Position numbers and translations under genes: made by a program. This document shows positions 61,963-64,000 of a stretch of 64,000 nucleotides of DNA, piece by piece. The notes under the pieces are model-generated. The model worked only from the letters and a program-made list of their open reading frames with translations. It was not told the origin of the DNA and made no database searches. The stretch comes from Acinetobacter geminorum (lineage in GTDB: Bacteria; Pseudomonadota; Gammaproteobacteria; Pseudomonadales; Moraxellaceae): contig NZ_JABELE010000005.1 in assembly GCF_013009345.1 (NCBI RefSeq), positions 77,149 to 141,148 of the forward strand, in the 5' to 3' direction. Each line of letters starts with the position of its first letter. Within the stretch, counting starts at the first letter, position 1.

Positions 61963-63168
61963 ATGAGCGAGGCTTATATTATTGATGCCATTCGCACCCC
62001 ACGCGGAAAAGGAAAAAAAGATGGCTCTCTTTACGAAGTAAAACCAATTACATTACTGACCACCTTATTAAATGAATTACAACAACGCCATCAACTCGAT
62101 ACCTCTAAAGTCGATGACATTATTTTGGGGTGTGTAACACCAATTGGCGATCAAGGTGGTGATATTGCCAAAACTGCAGCGATTGCAGCAGGTTGGAATG
62201 ATGATGTTGCTGGGGTGCAAATCAATCGCTTTTGTGCATCAGGTTTAGAAGCAGTCAATATGGCAGCAATGAAAGTTCGCTCTGGCTGGGAAGATTTAGT
62301 GGTTGCGGGTGGCGTTGAATCAATGTCACGTATCCCAATGGGTTCTGATGGCGGACCGTGGGCGTTAGATCCGGAAACCAACCTTAAATCATCTTTTGTT
62401 CCACAAGGTGTCGGCGCTGACCTCATTGCAACCTTAGATGGCTATAGCCGAGAAGATGTTGATAATTTTGCCGTAAAGTCACAACAAAAAGCAGCGGCAG
62501 CTCAAGCAAATGGTTATTTCGATCAATCAGTTGTGCCAGTCAAAGATCACGCAGGTGTTGTGATTTTAGAAAAAGATGAATTTATTAAAGGCAATACCAC
62601 ACTTGAAGGGTTAGCAAAGCTCAACCCAAGTTTTGAAATGATGGGGCAAATGGGCTTTGATGCTGTTGCCCTGCAAAAATATCCAGAAGCACAAAAAGTA
62701 AATCATGTTCATCATGCCGGTAACTCATCAGGTATTGTCGATGGAGCAGCTCTTGTTTTACTGGCTTCAGAAAAAGCAGTGAAAGAACAAAACTTAAAAC
62801 CACGCGCTAAAGTTTTGGCGACTGCATTAGTCGGTACTGATCCAACCATTATGCTGACTGGCCCTGCCCCTGCCGCACGCAAAGCTTTGGAAAAAGCTGG
62901 TTTAACAATTGATGATATTGACCTATTTGAAGTCAACGAAGCATTTGCAGCTGTCGTGATGCGTTTTATTAATGAGCTCAATGTGCCTGCTGAAAAAGTC
63001 AACGTAAATGGCGGTGCGATTGCTTTAGGCCATCCCTTAGGAGCAACCGGTGCCATGATTTTGGGTACATTACTTGATGAGCTTGAACGTCAAAATAAAA
63101 AACGCGGTTTAGCAACGCTCTGTGTCGGCGGTGGTATGGGTATTGCCACCATTATTGAACGTGTATAA
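61963..63168 (+). CDS. Acetyl-CoA C-acyltransferase (beta-oxidation thiolase)
   Basis: A 401-residue thiolase. Start 61963 (MSEAYIIDAIRTPRGKGKKD) follows AAAGGAA; the open frame to 61834 reaches back into the preceding terminator. The nucleophile Cys is in NRFCASGLEAVNMAAMK, the His in GGAIALGHPLGATGAM and the second Cys in LCVGGGMGIA. It is the last-step enzyme of fatty-acid beta-oxidation (FadA/FadI role). The partner multifunctional gene starts 21 bp downstream. Confidence 0.93.
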   Translation: MSEAYIIDAIRTPRGKGKKDGSLYEVKPITLLTTLLNELQQRHQLDTSKVDDIILGCVTPIGDQGGDIAKTAAIAAGWNDDVAGVQINRFCASGLEAVNMAAMKVRSGWEDLVVAGGVESMSRIPMGSDGGPWALDPETNLKSSFVPQGVGADLIATLDGYSREDVDNFAVKSQQKAAAAQANGYFDQSVVPVKDHAGVVILEKDEFIKGNTTLEGLAKLNPSFEMMGQMGFDAVALQKYPEAQKVNHVHHAGNSSGIVDGAALVLLASEKAVKEQNLKPRAKVLATALVGTDPTIMLTGPAPAARKALEKAGLTIDDIDLFEVNEAFAAVVMRFINELNVPAEKVNVNGGAIALGHPLGATGAMILGTLLDELERQNKKRGLATLCVGGGMGIATIIERV

Positions 63169-63188
63169 AAATTTAGGGATATATAAAG

Positions 63189-64000
63189 ATGAGTGCAATT
63201 CAATACGAAAAAAATGCCGACAATATTGTCATTTTAACGCTTGATTCAACTGGTCAGTCTGCAAATACCATGAATGCAGAATTTCGTGACTCGCTTGATG
63301 AGGTCACCCAGAAACTTAAAGCAGAAACAGAGCTTTCAGGTGTTATTTTTCGCTCAGCAAAAAAAACTTTCTTTGCTGGTGGTGATTTAGATGAACTGAT
63401 TCAAGTTCAACCTGAGCATGCAACTGACTTTTTCAATATGGTTGAGAAGTTAAAAGGTCATCTAAGAACGATTGAAACACTAGGGATTCCCGTGGTTGCA
63501 GCATTGAATGGCACGGCACTGGGCGGAGGATGGGAAATCGCATTAAGTTGCCATCACCGTATTGCAATCAATGATCCAAAAAGCAAATTTGGCCTACCAG
63601 AAGTTACCTTAGGTTTACTACCGGGCGGCGGTGGTATTGTACGTATGGTCCGTCTGCTTGGTCTTCAAAATGCATTCCCATTTTTAATGGAAGGTAAGCA
63701 GTTCGGTGTCGATAAAGCCAAATCTTTAGGCTTAATTCATGACACAGCTGAAAATGAACAAGAACTTTTAGATAAAGCGATTGCTTGGATCAAAGCCAAT
63801 CCAAAATCTCAACAGCCTTTTGATGTGAAGGGTTATAAAATTCCGGGTGGTGATCCAAAAACTCCGGCAGTTGCACAAGTTCTCGCTATTGCACCAGCCA
63901 TGTTAAAAGACAAAACCAAGGGCTGCTATCCTGCTCCTGAAGCGATTATGGCTGCCGCAGTTGAAGGTGCTCAAGTTGATGTCGATACCGCCTTGCGCAT
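63189..64000 (+). CDS. FadB/FadJ-like multifunctional beta-oxidation protein, partial
   Basis: The frame is open from ATG 63189 to the window end, giving 270 residues of the N-terminal enoyl-CoA hydratase/isomerase domain. Visible are the crotonase oxyanion-hole residues in KKTFFAGGDLDEL and ALNGTALGGGWEIALSCH, and FGLPEVTLGLLPGGGGIVRM with the catalytic Glu region. The expected 3-hydroxyacyl-CoA dehydrogenase part lies outside the window. It is cotranscribed with the thiolase, a typical alpha/beta pair. Length and exact class cannot be fixed from this fragment. Confidence 0.9.
   Translation, partial: MSAIQYEKNADNIVILTLDSTGQSANTMNAEFRDSLDEVTQKLKAETELSGVIFRSAKKTFFAGGDLDELIQVQPEHATDFFNMVEKLKGHLRTIETLGIPVVAALNGTALGGGWEIALSCHHRIAINDPKSKFGLPEVTLGLLPGGGGIVRMVRLLGLQNAFPFLMEGKQFGVDKAKSLGLIHDTAENEQELLDKAIAWIKANPKSQQPFDVKGYKIPGGDPKTPAVAQVLAIAPAMLKDKTKGCYPAPEAIMAAAVEGAQVDVDTALR

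Noticed and set aside
1..64000. Mobile elements, prophage genes, CRISPR arrays or rRNA
   Set aside because: I found no transposase, integrase, phage structural gene, regularly spaced repeats or rRNA sequence. The only clue to transfer is base composition at about 3.85-6.14 kb.

Overview
The window is a stretch of an Acinetobacter chromosome, most likely from the A. calcoaceticus-baumannii complex. Support: an AT-rich genome; the Acinetobacter gene set pilGHIJ-chpA-chpC; an OmpA whose C-terminal half matches my memory of A. baumannii OmpA while its surface loops and C-terminus differ; and an 801-residue membrane glucose dehydrogenase that matches my memory of the A. calcoaceticus enzyme very closely. 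Species cannot be settled by eye. I see no insertion sequence, prophage, CRISPR array or rRNA. Most of the window is ordinary chromosome.

Layout. 1-3.8 kb: the 3' part of a tRNA-Val(UAC), a cytoplasmic YkuD L,D-carboxypeptidase (elsL), DUF454 and DUF1853 genes, an entericidin-like lipoprotein and dapE. 3.8-6.1 kb: an unusually AT-rich two-gene unit, a HemN-like radical SAM protein with an atypical cysteine spacing plus an alpha/beta hydrolase. 6.4-15 kb: the type IV pilus Chp signalling operon on the minus strand. 15.3-22 kb: a coiled-coil exported protein, an RND adaptor and pump, and proS. 22-23.4 kb: yegP, yjdM and a DUF488 gene. 23.5-30.6 kb: a complete pyrimidine-degradation (Rut) set split into rutDE and rutABCFG plus a beta-hydroxyacid dehydrogenase, each unit with a sigma-54-type promoter. 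30.6-38.2 kb: an SRPBCC protein, ygfZ, dsbC, a Sel1 protein, an AEC transporter, an old-yellow-enzyme reductase and a PqqU/YncD-type TonB receptor. 38.3-47.2 kb: the DNA glycosylases mpg and mutM, a parvulin, a GGCT-like protein, mscL, typA, a xanP-like permease, rsmC and lysP. 47.2-48.8 kb: an RNA ligase gene (rtcB) behind a leader with a sigma-54-like element, inverted repeats and a terminator/antiterminator pair, followed by a 52-residue basic protein. 48.9-55.3 kb: ompA, a lone FimT-like prepilin, a thiolase, a VOC protein, an SMR transporter with Asp instead of the usual Glu, and cysI-DUF934. 55.5-64 kb: an oprB-gcd glucose oxidation unit, an alpha-methylacyl-CoA racemase, an AraC regulator, a second thiolase and the start of a FadB/FadJ-like protein that runs off the end.

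How they fit together. OprB would bring glucose to the periplasm, where Gcd oxidises it with PQQ; the PqqU-like receptor elsewhere in the window could import that cofactor. The Rut enzymes open uracil and release nitrogen, and the sigma-54 elements fit control by nitrogen limitation. The CoA genes at the right end look like a beta-oxidation module that can accept 2-methyl-branched substrates.

The best candidates for something undescribed are the rtcB leader (47.2-47.44 kb) and the radical SAM/hydrolase pair (3.85-6.14 kb). All calls come from reading the sequence; no database search was run.
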